DNA of 25,235 nucleotides from DASUGM01 sp036274055 (GTDB lineage Bacteria; Acidobacteriota; Vicinamibacteria; Vicinamibacterales; SCN-69-37). Position 1 is the first letter of the stretch; every line of letters starts with the position of its first letter. Below are positions 15,388 through 24,480 of this stretch, piece after piece. Position numbers and translations under genes: made by a program. The notes under the pieces are model-generated. The model ran no database searches. It saw only the letters and a program-made list of their open reading frames with translations, and was not told the DNA's origin. The stretch covers positions 1 through 25,235 of the forward strand of contig DASUGM010000285.1 in NCBI GenBank assembly GCA_036274055.1, given 5' to 3'.

Positions 15388-16506
15388 GGCGACGGCGGTC
15401 CGCCAGGCCGCGTGCAACGGCGCCAGGGCCCGTGACCACGGCCGTTCCACGGCGTAGGCACGCGCCGCCGCCGCCATCGATTGGCGCAGCGCCGGCCGTC
15501 GAGCCAGGTCGGCCAAGCCCTGTCCGAACGCGTCGACGTCGCCGTCGCCGCAGACGCGTCCGGTCACGCCCGGCTGCATGTTCTCCAGGGGCCCGCCACG
15601 ATCCGTGACGAGCACCGGCAGGCCACTGGCCTGCGCTTCCAGGACGGCGGTGCCGGATGCGTCGGTCGCGCTCGGAAACAGAAAGACATCAGCTGACGCC
15701 ATTGCCACGCCGACGTCGGCGTGCGGCACCTCGCCGAGGAACATCGCGTCAGGACAGCGCTCGGCCAACGCCGCGCGGAGCGGTCCGGCACCAACGAACA
15801 CAAACCGATGCGCGATTCCGCGCCGCAGCAGCCAGCGATACAGCGGCTCGATGACGTCGAGGCCTTTCTCACGGACGAGCCGCCCGCAATACAGAATCGC
15901 CAGCCGACGATCCGAGACGTGCCAGCGTTCACGCAGGGCGTTCGAGCGGCGTGCCGGGCTGAATCGATCCGCGTCCACGCCCGGGGACCACACCCGGAGC
16001 TGCTCGGATGCATAGCCCTCGTCGATCATCGTCGTTCGCGTCCCCTCGGACGGCACGAGCACGGAATCACAATCGCGGTAGCACCAGCGCGCGCACTGAT
16101 CGATCCGGCGCGCCATCGGCGCCAATCCGTTGAGCGCACGGAAGTAGTCGCCGAGGCGGGCGTGGACGCTGCCCACCACCGGCAGGCCAAGGCCCTGAGC
16201 CAAGCGGCAGGCCGCCAGGCCCGTCGGTCCTGTCGTCGTGACGTGAACGAGGTCGGCGTGTTCGGCGCGCAGGGCGCGCGACAACGCTCGCCAGCGCGGC
16301 CAATAGACGCGCATTTCCCGGTACCACGGGAACTCGACCCCGACCGACGCCACGGCCCGGTAGTCTGGGGCGTCGATGTCGAGGTCTGCGGCGCCGAACA
16401 CGCGCGCGTGGATGTCTTCGGGCGCGTGCCGCAGCACAGCCTTCAACGTCGTCGTAACGCCGTTGACGCGATCGAAGTCGTTGTCAGTGAAAATCGCGAC
16501 CCTCAT
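15280..16506 (-). CDS. GT4-family glycosyltransferase
   Basis: This 408-residue glycosyltransferase has a GT-B fold. The N-terminal domain starts MRVAIFTDNDFDRVNGVTTT, typical of GT4 enzymes of the mannosyl/glucosyl-diacylglycerol or phosphatidylinositol mannoside type; HARLGDYF and VLVPSEGTR follow. The C-terminal donor domain has SPGVDADRFSP, LYCGRLVREKGLDVI, FVGAGPLR and the E-rich GTAVLEAQASGLPVLVTD. The donor and acceptor cannot be read off. In some bacteria under phosphate limitation, GT4 enzymes make glycolipids that replace phospholipids; that would fit the context but is inference. The ATG at 16506 has AGGT upstream, and earlier in-frame codons look non-coding. The last 36 codons are antisense to the phosphatase gene and add an Arg/Gln-rich tail beyond the usual fold. 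Confidence 0.85.
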   Translation of the reverse strand: MRVAIFTDNDFDRVNGVTTTLKAVLRHAPEDIHARVFGAADLDIDAPDYRAVASVGVEFPWYREMRVYWPRWRALSRALRAEHADLVHVTTTGPTGLAACRLAQGLGLPVVGSVHARLGDYFRALNGLAPMARRIDQCARWCYRDCDSVLVPSEGTRTTMIDEGYASEQLRVWSPGVDADRFSPARRSNALRERWHVSDRRLAILYCGRLVREKGLDVIEPLYRWLLRRGIAHRFVFVGAGPLRAALAERCPDAMFLGEVPHADVGVAMASADVFLFPSATDASGTAVLEAQASGLPVLVTDRGGPLENMQPGVTGRVCGDGDVDAFGQGLADLARRPALRQSMAAAARAYAVERPWSRALAPLHAAWRTAVASSARIASRRRPQQLQEHVAVLGHPGELPRARSGRR

Positions 16507-16811
16507 AGCGACCTCGCTGTTGCGGACGACGACGGCCGTGGCCGGACGCGACGCCGAGAACAGGCCGCTCCTGGGAGAAGCGACGCCGATGAGGGAAGCT
16601 GGCGTGGCGCCGGGCGGTGATCGGTGTACTCCCCGGGGTCTGGCGGCGCGGAACATCTGTCCGTCCGGTTCGACCCTGTCCACCGACCACCGTCCGGCGC
16701 CAACGCGCCAGCAGGAACAGCATGACGTCGGCGCGTGACGATTTCATGTCAGATGCCCGAAGTCCACGTAAACTCGCAGGGACCGATCGCGCCCGCGTAC
16801 AATGGCCGGCA
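16507..16811. other. Divergent intergenic region before glgC
   Basis: About 305 bp separates the glycosyltransferase and glgC starts. Apart from the glgC promoter elements at its right end I see no gene. The plus-strand frame is open across part of it, in line with glgC, but lacks conserved sequence before the ATG at 16812. Confidence 0.5.
16768..16803 (+). promoter_or_regulatory. glgC promoter with a partial Pho-type box
   Basis: GTAAACTCGCAGGGAC (16768-16783) shares GTAAACTCG with the boxes at 11689 and 13421 and has GGGAC 11 bp after the first half-site. A strong -10 TACAAT (16798-16803) lies 14 bp further and 8 nt before the ATG, so the mRNA is probably leaderless or nearly so. The second half-site is weak. 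Confidence 0.4.
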
Positions 16812-18065
16812 ATGAACGACGTGCTGACCATCGTCCTCGGCGGAGGCCGCGGAACGCGCCTTTTTCCCCTGACGCATCACCGCTCGAAACCGGCGGTGCC
16901 GATCGGCGGCAAATACCGGCTCATCGACATCCCGATCAGCAACTGCCTGCATGCCGGCTTGAAGCGGATGTACGTCCTGACGCAGTTCAACTCCGCGTCG
17001 CTCAACCGGCACATCGCGCAGACCTATCGGATGGACCTGTTCTCCGGCGGATTCGTCGAAGTGCTGGCTGCCGAGCAGACGCCCGAGGGCGAACAGTGGT
17101 TTCAGGGCACGGCCGACGCCGTTCGCCAGGCGGCGCGGCATTTCCGCGAGGTTGACGCCGAGTACTACCTGATCCTCGCCGGCGATCACATCTACCGGAT
17201 GGACTTCGCCGAGCTCATCGAAGCGCACATCGAGCGCGACGCCGACATCACCATCGCCGCGCAGCCGGTCAACCCGGCCGATGCGACGCAGATGGGCATC
17301 TTCCGTTTCGACCCCGGCGGGCAAATCCTCGGTTTCGAAGAAAAGCCCAAGCCCGACCGACTCAACGAGATGGGATCGAGCGCGCCGATGCACACGCCGG
17401 GCGGATTATTGAGCCCCGACCGGCCGTTCCTGGCGTCGATGGGCATCTACGTCTTCTCGCGCGACGTGCTGTACGACGTCCTCGAGGGCAGCCGCGCGGT
17501 CGACTTCGGCAAGGAAGTCATCCCGCAATCGCTCGGCACGCATCGCGTCCACCCCTACATTTTTCGCGGCTTCTGGGCCGACGTCGGCACCGTGACCTCG
17601 TTCTACGACATCAACCTGATGCTGACCGCGCGTTCGACGCCGTTCAGCTTCTTCCATCCGAGCCGGCCGATTTACACGCATCCGCGGTTTCTGCCGGCGG
17701 CCCGCGTCCACGCCTGTCAGATCGACGAGTCGTTGATTGCCGAAGGCGCGTATCTCGACACCTGCGAAATCAAGAGCAGCGTCGTCGGCATTCGGACGAC
17801 GATTCTCAACGACGCCAAGGTCACGAACTCGATCCTGCTTGGCGCCGATTACTACGAGAGCGAGATCGGCGACCTGCCGCTCGGCGTTGGCAAGGGCGCC
17901 GTCCTGGACCGGGTGATCATGGACAAGAATGCGCGCATCGGCGAAGGCGCGCGCCTGGTCAACGAGCGCGGCATTCAGGACGTCGACGGCGACGGGTATT
18001 ACATCCGCAGCGGGATCATCATCGTGCCGAAGAATGGGGTCGTGAAGCCCGGCACGGTTGTCTAA
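16812..18065 (+). CDS. glgC: Glucose-1-phosphate adenylyltransferase
   Basis: GlgC makes ADP-glucose and pyrophosphate from ATP and glucose-1-phosphate, the committed step of bacterial glycogen synthesis. The 417-residue protein begins VLTIVLGGGRGTRLFPLT (nucleotidyltransferase loop), then KPAVPIGGKYRLIDIPISNC, FQGTADAVRQ, LAGDHIYRMDF and GFEEKPKPD (sugar-phosphate lysine). A C-terminal left-handed beta-helix with hexapeptide-like repeats follows (SLIAEGAYLDTCEIKSSVVG). Length and motifs match typical GlgC. No other glycogen gene is near. The ATG at 16812 is preferred over upstream in-frame ATGs because the conserved fold begins four residues later and TACAAT is 8 nt upstream. Bacterial GlgC enzymes are often inhibited by phosphate, which links carbon storage to phosphate status. 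Confidence 0.95.
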   Translation: MNDVLTIVLGGGRGTRLFPLTHHRSKPAVPIGGKYRLIDIPISNCLHAGLKRMYVLTQFNSASLNRHIAQTYRMDLFSGGFVEVLAAEQTPEGEQWFQGTADAVRQAARHFREVDAEYYLILAGDHIYRMDFAELIEAHIERDADITIAAQPVNPADATQMGIFRFDPGGQILGFEEKPKPDRLNEMGSSAPMHTPGGLLSPDRPFLASMGIYVFSRDVLYDVLEGSRAVDFGKEVIPQSLGTHRVHPYIFRGFWADVGTVTSFYDINLMLTARSTPFSFFHPSRPIYTHPRFLPAARVHACQIDESLIAEGAYLDTCEIKSSVVGIRTTILNDAKVTNSILLGADYYESEIGDLPLGVGKGAVLDRVIMDKNARIGEGARLVNERGIQDVDGDGYYIRSGIIIVPKNGVVKPGTVV

Positions 18066-18072
18066 GAAACGC

Positions 18073-18157
18073 GTCAACTCGAAACTTCAAACTGAAAACT
18101 TCAAACTGGTTCGATGGAACCAGGTTTCGAGTTTGAAGTTTCGAGTTTCAAGTTGAC
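18073..18157. terminator. Hairpin of period-7 AAACT words between glgC and sixA
   Basis: Arms 18073-18112 and 18117-18157 flank the loop GATG; the core CTGGTTC/GAACCAG is perfect. The left arm reads in exact 7-mers (GTCAACT, CGAAACT, TCAAACT, GAAAACT, TCAAACT). The reverse complement of the right arm does the same (GTCAACT, TGAAACT, CGAAACT, TCAAACT). It lies between convergent genes and even supplies the sixA stop codon at 18148-18150. It probably terminates both transcripts. Confidence 0.75.
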
Positions 18158-18657
18158 CGGATCTTCCGGAGGAGCCCAGGCGTCGCGAGCCACACCAGCT
18201 GCCCGCCCCCCTGAACCGGTTGATCGTCGACATCAATGCGCGCGGTGCCGCCCTTCTTGAACGGGAACGGCCGGGCAGCGCCGACCAGCCACGCCGCCAA
18301 TTGACCGAGATCGGGCTCGTGACCGACCAGGGCGAACGCGCGCCCGCGTTTCTGACGCGCCAGCAATTCGACCACGGCCTCGGCGCTTTGATCGGGCGCG
18401 AGTTCGCTCGCCTCGACGATCTTCGGCGGCCGCTTGAACGCCGCGGCGACGATCTCGGCGGTCTGCCGGGCGCGCACCAGCGGGCTCGACAGCACCAGAT
18501 CGACCTTGACGCCGGCGGCGACGAGGCCTTTGGCGGCGCGGCGCATCTTCGCGATGCCGGCGCGCGTCAGCGGCCGCTTGGTGTCGTCCGGCCACTTCGG
18601 CCCTCGCTCGTGGGCGATCGCGTGGCGAATCAGATAGAGGGTGCGCGGCGCCGCCAT
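18148..18657 (-). CDS. sixA: SixA-type phosphohistidine phosphatase
   Basis: This 169-residue histidine phosphatase (phosphoglycerate mutase superfamily) has the catalytic RH in LYLIRHAIAHERGP (H12), then RPLTRAGIAKMRRAAKGL, DLVLSSPLVRARQTAEIV and the second histidine in ALVGHEPDLGQLAAWL. SixA proteins remove phosphate from phosphohistidine on HPt domains or PTS proteins. The ATG lies 14 bp after the CHAD gene stop, with GAGGCG as ribosome binding site, so the two form an operon. Pairing of SixA with CHAD proteins near ppx is seen elsewhere and suggests a part in polyphosphate metabolism. The last codons are encoded by the outer edge of the periodic hairpin. Confidence 0.9.
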   Translation of the reverse strand: MAAPRTLYLIRHAIAHERGPKWPDDTKRPLTRAGIAKMRRAAKGLVAAGVKVDLVLSSPLVRARQTAEIVAAAFKRPPKIVEASELAPDQSAEAVVELLARQKRGRAFALVGHEPDLGQLAAWLVGAARPFPFKKGGTARIDVDDQPVQGGGQLVWLATPGLLRKIRST

Positions 18658-18671
18658 CGACGTCGCCTCGA

Positions 18672-19622
18672 TCAGACGATCCGGCGCCGCGGCGCCGGCG
18701 CCAGCGCGCGGACGCGGATCATGCGCGGCCGGGACGGCGCCACCGTCTGGATCTGTCGATCAATCCCGCGGGCGATCCCGGCGAGCGTTGCGAGCTGCGG
18801 CAGCAGCACCGCGTGTTTGGTCCGGCAGTCCCGTTCGAGCGTGTCGATGACGGCGCGGAGGCCGCGAGCCAGGTCGGACCGGCGCCGGCGCGCTGCCGCG
18901 CCGTCGACGCAGGCGACCAGGATCTGCAGGTCGTGCAGCGTGCCGAGATCTTCCTGGACGCGCTTGAGCGACCGTACCGCTCCCGCCAACGGCCACAGGC
19001 GGCTCGCCTGGGCGAGCTCGGCCGCATAGCGGAGTTTTTTTACCGCGATCCGGACGGCATGCATCCGCTCCGGCGCGTAGAGCGCGCTGCAGGCATCGAT
19101 CGCGGCGATCAGCCGCGCGGTGCGGCGCTGCAGACGTTTGCGCATGATCCGCATCTCGCTGCCGCGGTACTCCGGGGCGCTGGCGGCGTCGGCAATCGCG
19201 TCAGCGCGCGCGGTCAGCGCGGCCAGCGCCGGCAGCCGCGTGCCCCGCAGGACCACGGCACGCCGCAGCCGTTCACGCTCGATGAAACGGCGGACCTCGG
19301 CGACGGCGTCACGATCGAAGCCGGCGCGCGCCGCCTCGTCGTCGAACGTCGCCAGCGCGACGTCGAGCTCGCGCACGGGACCGAGGGCGCGGGTGATCTT
19401 GCGGACGTCCTTGCCAGCCTTCTTCGCGTCGCTGACATCGGCCACCACGGCCAGCGCTTCCCGCAAGCGCCGCGACGCGACCCGGCCGCGGTGCACCGCG
19501 GTGGCATCGCCGGCAAGCGCTTCCGGCACGCGCACGGCCAGCTCGCGCGCCTGGGCGCGCAGCGCGCGCGACAAAGCGGTGCCGACCGGCGTGGTAGCAT
19601 GGCTCGCCATTTTCGGTTTCAT
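18672..19622 (-). CDS. CHAD-domain protein (predicted polyphosphate-binding)
   Basis: This 316-residue, all-helical protein carries the conserved histidine alpha-helical domain. The two characteristic patches are VHRGRVASRRLREAL near residue 40 and HAVRIAVKKLRYAAEL near residue 205, plus LGPVRELDVALATF and VQEDLGTLHDLQILV. The protein is very rich in Arg and Lys, as expected for the basic channel with which CHAD domains bind polyphosphate. There is no CYTH domain. It is divergent from ppx2, the two starts being only about 20-30 bp apart, and co-directional with sixA. The start may be the ATG at 19622 or the one at 19610; neither has a clear ribosome binding site. Confidence 0.9.
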   Translation of the reverse strand: MKPKMASHATTPVGTALSRALRAQARELAVRVPEALAGDATAVHRGRVASRRLREALAVVADVSDAKKAGKDVRKITRALGPVRELDVALATFDDEAARAGFDRDAVAEVRRFIERERLRRAVVLRGTRLPALAALTARADAIADAASAPEYRGSEMRIMRKRLQRRTARLIAAIDACSALYAPERMHAVRIAVKKLRYAAELAQASRLWPLAGAVRSLKRVQEDLGTLHDLQILVACVDGAAARRRRSDLARGLRAVIDTLERDCRTKHAVLLPQLATLAGIARGIDRQIQTVAPSRPRMIRVRALAPAPRRRIV

Positions 19623-19643
19623 CCCGCGCTCGGCCGGATATTC

Positions 19644-21218
19644 ATGCGCATCGCCGCCATCGACATCGGCACCAACTCGATCCACATGATCGTCGTCCGG
19701 GTCCGTCCGGACTTGTCGTTCGAGATGATCGATCGCGAGAAGGACATGATTCGCCTGGGAACGGGCGGCCTCGAAGGCCGGCGGCTGACCGACGCCGGCA
19801 TCGCCGCTGGCATCCAGACATTATCAAAGTTTTCGCGGCTGGCGGCGTCGCATGGCGTCGACGAAATCGTCGCCACGGCCACGAGCGCGGTCCGTGAAGC
19901 CACCAATGGCCCGGAATTCGTGGCCGCGGTCAAACGCGACCTCGGCCTGCACGTCCGGGTCATCTCCGGCACCGAGGAGGCGCGGCTGATTCACCTCGCC
20001 GCCGGCTACGCCATCGACGTCGGCAAGAAACCGGCCGTGGTCATCGACATCGGCGGCGGCAGCATCGAGGTCACGGTCGGCAACGCCGACCGGATGCAGA
20101 TGGGCCGCAGCTTCAAGCTCGGCGTGATCCGGATGACGGAGAAGTTCACCAAGTCCGATCCGCTGTCGGGCCGCGACGAGCGCAAGCTCGAGCGTCACAT
20201 CAAGAAGGAAGCCGGCAGCTACCTCAAGCAGATCCGCAAGAAGCGCATCCAGCGGGTGATCGGGACGTCAGGCACGATGCTGTCGATCGGCCAGCTCGCG
20301 CTCGGCCGGCGCAAGCCGCTCGACGACATCCGGAACGTACGCGTCTCGGCCAAGGCGGTCCGGCGTGTCCGCAAGCAGATGACGTCGCTCACGCTCGAGC
20401 GGCGGCTCGAGGTCCCGAACATGGACCCGCGTCGCGCCGACCTGGCTCCGGCCGGCGCCGTGCTGGTCGACACGCTGCTCGACGAACTCGGCGCCGACGA
20501 GCTGACGCTGTGCGACTTCGCGCTGCGTGAAGGGCTGGTGCTCGACTACATCGCCCGCAATGCCGCGCACATCCGCACCGTCGAACGCTACCCCGACGTG
20601 CGCCGCCGGAGCGTGATCGAGCTGGGCGAGCGCTGCAACTATCTGGCGGCGCATTCGGCGCAGGTCGCCCGGCTCGCGCTGGCGCTGTTCGACCAGACCA
20701 AAGATCGCCACGGGCTTGGCCAGCACGAGCGCGAGTGGCTGGAGTACGGCGCCCTGCTGCATGACATCGGCACGCACATCAGCTACGAGCGGCATCACAA
20801 GCATTCGGACTACCTGATCCGCAACGGCGGACTGCGCGGCTTCGACCCGAGGGAAATCGACGTCATCGGCATGGTCGCCCGGTATCATCGTCAGTCGCTG
20901 CCCAGGAAGAACCACGAGGGCTACCGCGAGCTCGGCCGATCGGCGCGCGGCGTGGTCCGCACGCTCGGCGCGTTCGTCCGGCTGGCCGAGGGCCTCGACC
21001 GCAGCCATGCGCAGGTGGTGACCGGGCTCTCGGTCGCGTCCAAGGACGGGCGACTCGTCGTCCGGCTCAAGACCAGGGGCGACGCCGAACTCGAAATCTG
21101 GGCCGCGGATCGCCACGCGATTGGGCTCACCGACGTCTTTGGCGTGCCGGTCTCCTTCGAGCAGACCGGTTCGGCCCGTAACACCAAATTTACACGAGCG
21201 AAACTGGGCAGAAACTAG
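19644..21218 (+). CDS. ppx: Ppx/GppA family phosphatase with HD domain (paralogue 2)
   Basis: This 524-residue exopolyphosphatase/GppA-type protein starts directly with the phosphate loop AAIDIGTNSIHMIVV. SGTEEARLIHLAAGY holds the catalytic acidic pair, VIDIGGGSIEV is the second phosphate loop and GTSGTM follows. An HD-type domain covers about 335-500, with HD at 373-374 (LLHDIGTHISYERHHKHSDYL) and ARYHR. It is the more canonical of the two paralogues in the first loop, although GGGSTE reads GGGSIE. The long open frame before 19644 is antisense to the CHAD gene and is not real. Its 3' end carries the first units of the Pho-type array for pstB. Polyphosphate or pppGpp hydrolysis are both possible. 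Confidence 0.93.
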   Translation: MRIAAIDIGTNSIHMIVVRVRPDLSFEMIDREKDMIRLGTGGLEGRRLTDAGIAAGIQTLSKFSRLAASHGVDEIVATATSAVREATNGPEFVAAVKRDLGLHVRVISGTEEARLIHLAAGYAIDVGKKPAVVIDIGGGSIEVTVGNADRMQMGRSFKLGVIRMTEKFTKSDPLSGRDERKLERHIKKEAGSYLKQIRKKRIQRVIGTSGTMLSIGQLALGRRKPLDDIRNVRVSAKAVRRVRKQMTSLTLERRLEVPNMDPRRADLAPAGAVLVDTLLDELGADELTLCDFALREGLVLDYIARNAAHIRTVERYPDVRRRSVIELGERCNYLAAHSAQVARLALALFDQTKDRHGLGQHEREWLEYGALLHDIGTHISYERHHKHSDYLIRNGGLRGFDPREIDVIGMVARYHRQSLPRKNHEGYRELGRSARGVVRTLGAFVRLAEGLDRSHAQVVTGLSVASKDGRLVVRLKTRGDAELEIWAADRHAIGLTDVFGVPVSFEQTGSARNTKFTRAKLGRN

Positions 21219-21232
21219 CGGTTCGATAGAGT
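21178..21232 (+). promoter_or_regulatory. Four-unit Pho-type array and -10 of pstB-phoU
   Basis: GTAAC (21178), TTTAC (21189), GAAAC (21200) and GAAAC (21211) start exactly 11 bp apart. The last is followed after 11 bp by TAGAGT (21227-21232), a plausible -10 that is 9 nt from the pstB ATG. The same 11-bp box-to--10 gap occurs at DUF47-pit. The reverse complement of the first pair, GTAAATTTGGTGTTAC, matches the boxes at 11689 and 13421 at most positions. The first three units and part of the fourth lie in the end of ppx2. Confidence 0.65.
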
Positions 21233-21241
21233 GGTCGTGGC

Positions 21242-22072
<831 letters not shown>

Positions 22073-22095
22073 TCCGCCGGCTCGCGAGGGGATTC

Positions 22096-22776
22096 ATGTC
22101 GACAGAACGTCACACGACGCACTTTCAGGACGAGCTCGAGCAGCTCAAGGCCCGGCTGCTCGAAATGGGCGGCCTCGCCGAGGACCGGACGCGATCGGCG
22201 GTGCGCGCCCTCGTCGATCGCGATCACGCGCTGGTCGAAAAAGTCCTGGTCAGCGACGCGGCGATCAACCAGCTGCACATCGAAATCGACGACCGCTGTT
22301 TCAAGCTGCTCGCGCTGCATCAGCCGATGGCCGTCGACCTCCGCGCCATTGTCGCCGCGGTCAAGATCAACACCGACCTCGAACGGGTCGGCGATCTCGC
22401 GATCAACATCGCCGAAGCCGTGGCCCGCTACCTCCAGCATCCGCCGGTCAAGGAGCTGATCGACATCCCGCGGATGGCGCAGATCGCCCAGGACATGCTG
22501 CGCGACGCGCTCGACGCCTTCGTCCGCCGCGACACGGCCCTCGCCGAGGCCGTCCTCGACCGCGACGACGAGCTCGACACGCTGAAGACGCTGGTGTTCC
22601 GGGAACTGCTCGACCACATGCTCCACGACAGGAGCACCATCGAGCCGTCGCTGGATCTCATCCTGGTGTCCCGCCACCTCGAGCGGATTGGCGACCACGC
22701 CACCAACGTCGCCGAGGACGTGATCTTCATGGTCTCGGCGCGCGACGTCCGGCATCATCAAGCGGAGCGGACGTAG
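22096..22776 (+). CDS. phoU: Phosphate signalling protein PhoU
   Basis: This 226-residue protein is two three-helix bundles. It shows the family pattern THFQDELEQLKARLLEMGGLAE, and the metal-binding E/D motifs recur in each half: KINTDLERVGDLAINIAE and LVSRHLERIGDHATNVAEDVIFM. PhoU represses the Pho regulon by bridging PstB and PhoR and affects phosphate uptake. It starts 23 bp after pstB, with GAGGGG upstream of the ATG, in the same operon. Length is that of typical PhoU. The DUF47 protein elsewhere in the window is a distant relative that serves Pit. Confidence 0.96.
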   Translation: MSTERHTTHFQDELEQLKARLLEMGGLAEDRTRSAVRALVDRDHALVEKVLVSDAAINQLHIEIDDRCFKLLALHQPMAVDLRAIVAAVKINTDLERVGDLAINIAEAVARYLQHPPVKELIDIPRMAQIAQDMLRDALDAFVRRDTALAEAVLDRDDELDTLKTLVFRELLDHMLHDRSTIEPSLDLILVSRHLERIGDHATNVAEDVIFMVSARDVRHHQAERT

Positions 22777-22782
22777 CGGCTC

Positions 22783-22954
22783 CGTGCGCCATTGCGCCGG
22801 TGCGCCCAATGCGCCGGTGCGTGTGCGCCCTGCCCTCTTCTGCGCAGCATCGGGGCAGACACGGGCCGGCTGGCTCGGCAGCACCCGCGCGCCTCGCTGA
22901 GAGACGCACGGTGCAGACGCACCGGCGCAGAGGCGCACCGGCGCAAGGCGCACG
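22783..22954. repeat. Large inverted repeat made of a period-8 TGCGCC word
   Basis: Arms 22783-22826 and 22913-22954 are inverted copies that match almost completely apart from small internal gaps; the loop is 86 bp. TGCGCC recurs at 22785, 22793, 22801, 22810 and 22824, mostly 8 bp apart, and GGCGCA recurs at 22924, 22932, 22940 and 22947 on the other side. It lies between phoU and yacG. No T-run is seen. Confidence 0.8.
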
Positions 22955-22963
22955 AAGTTCTAA

Positions 22964-22976
22964 TACAATGAACCGG
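22964..22976 (+). promoter_or_regulatory. Leaderless-type -10 element of yacG-gltA
   Basis: TACAAT at 22964-22969 lies exactly 7 nt before the ATG at 22977. The earlier in-frame ATG at 22968 overlaps this hexamer, so the downstream ATG is the better start. Confidence 0.55.
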
Positions 22977-23163
22977 ATGTCTGGTGAGCCGCTGTGCGTG
23001 ATCTGTCGCGAGCGGCCTGCGGTCCCGGCCCTGCGGCCGTTTTGCAGCCAACGCTGCAAGATGGTCGACCTGGGCCGATGGCTGACCGGCACGTATCGCG
23101 TGCCGGGCGCCCCCGCGGAACCAGCATCGGCCGATCCCGATACCGCCGAACCCGAAGAGTCAC

Positions 23164-23189
<26 letters not shown>
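22977..23189 (+). CDS. yacG: YacG family zinc-binding protein (DNA gyrase inhibitor)
   Basis: This small protein of 70 residues has the YacG zinc site CVIC near the N-terminus and CSQRC about 15 residues later, followed by KMVDLGRWLTGTYRVPG, which matches the family sequence after the second cysteine pair. E. coli YacG (65 residues) binds GyrB and inhibits gyrase. The typical CPxC is CVIC here. The C-terminus is an acidic, proline-rich tail. The stop lies 26 bp inside gltA, so the two are translationally linked. The start follows the TACAAT -10 by 7 nt. Confidence 0.82.
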
Positions 23190-24450
<1,261 letters not shown>

Positions 24451-24480
24451 CCTCGAGACTTGTCACGGAGGACTGCAGCG

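Noticed and set aside
16617..16811. 65-codon upstream extension of glgC
   Set aside because: It is not conserved in GlgC, and it contains the -10 TACAAT and the Pho-type site just before the ATG at 16812.
18680..18712. GGCGCC-rich repeat near the CHAD gene end
   Set aside because: It is coding sequence for an Ala/Pro/Arg-rich C-terminus and is explained by composition.
18813..19643. Upstream extension of the ppx2 frame
   Set aside because: It is antisense to the CHAD gene. The conserved Ppx fold starts immediately after the ATG at 19644.
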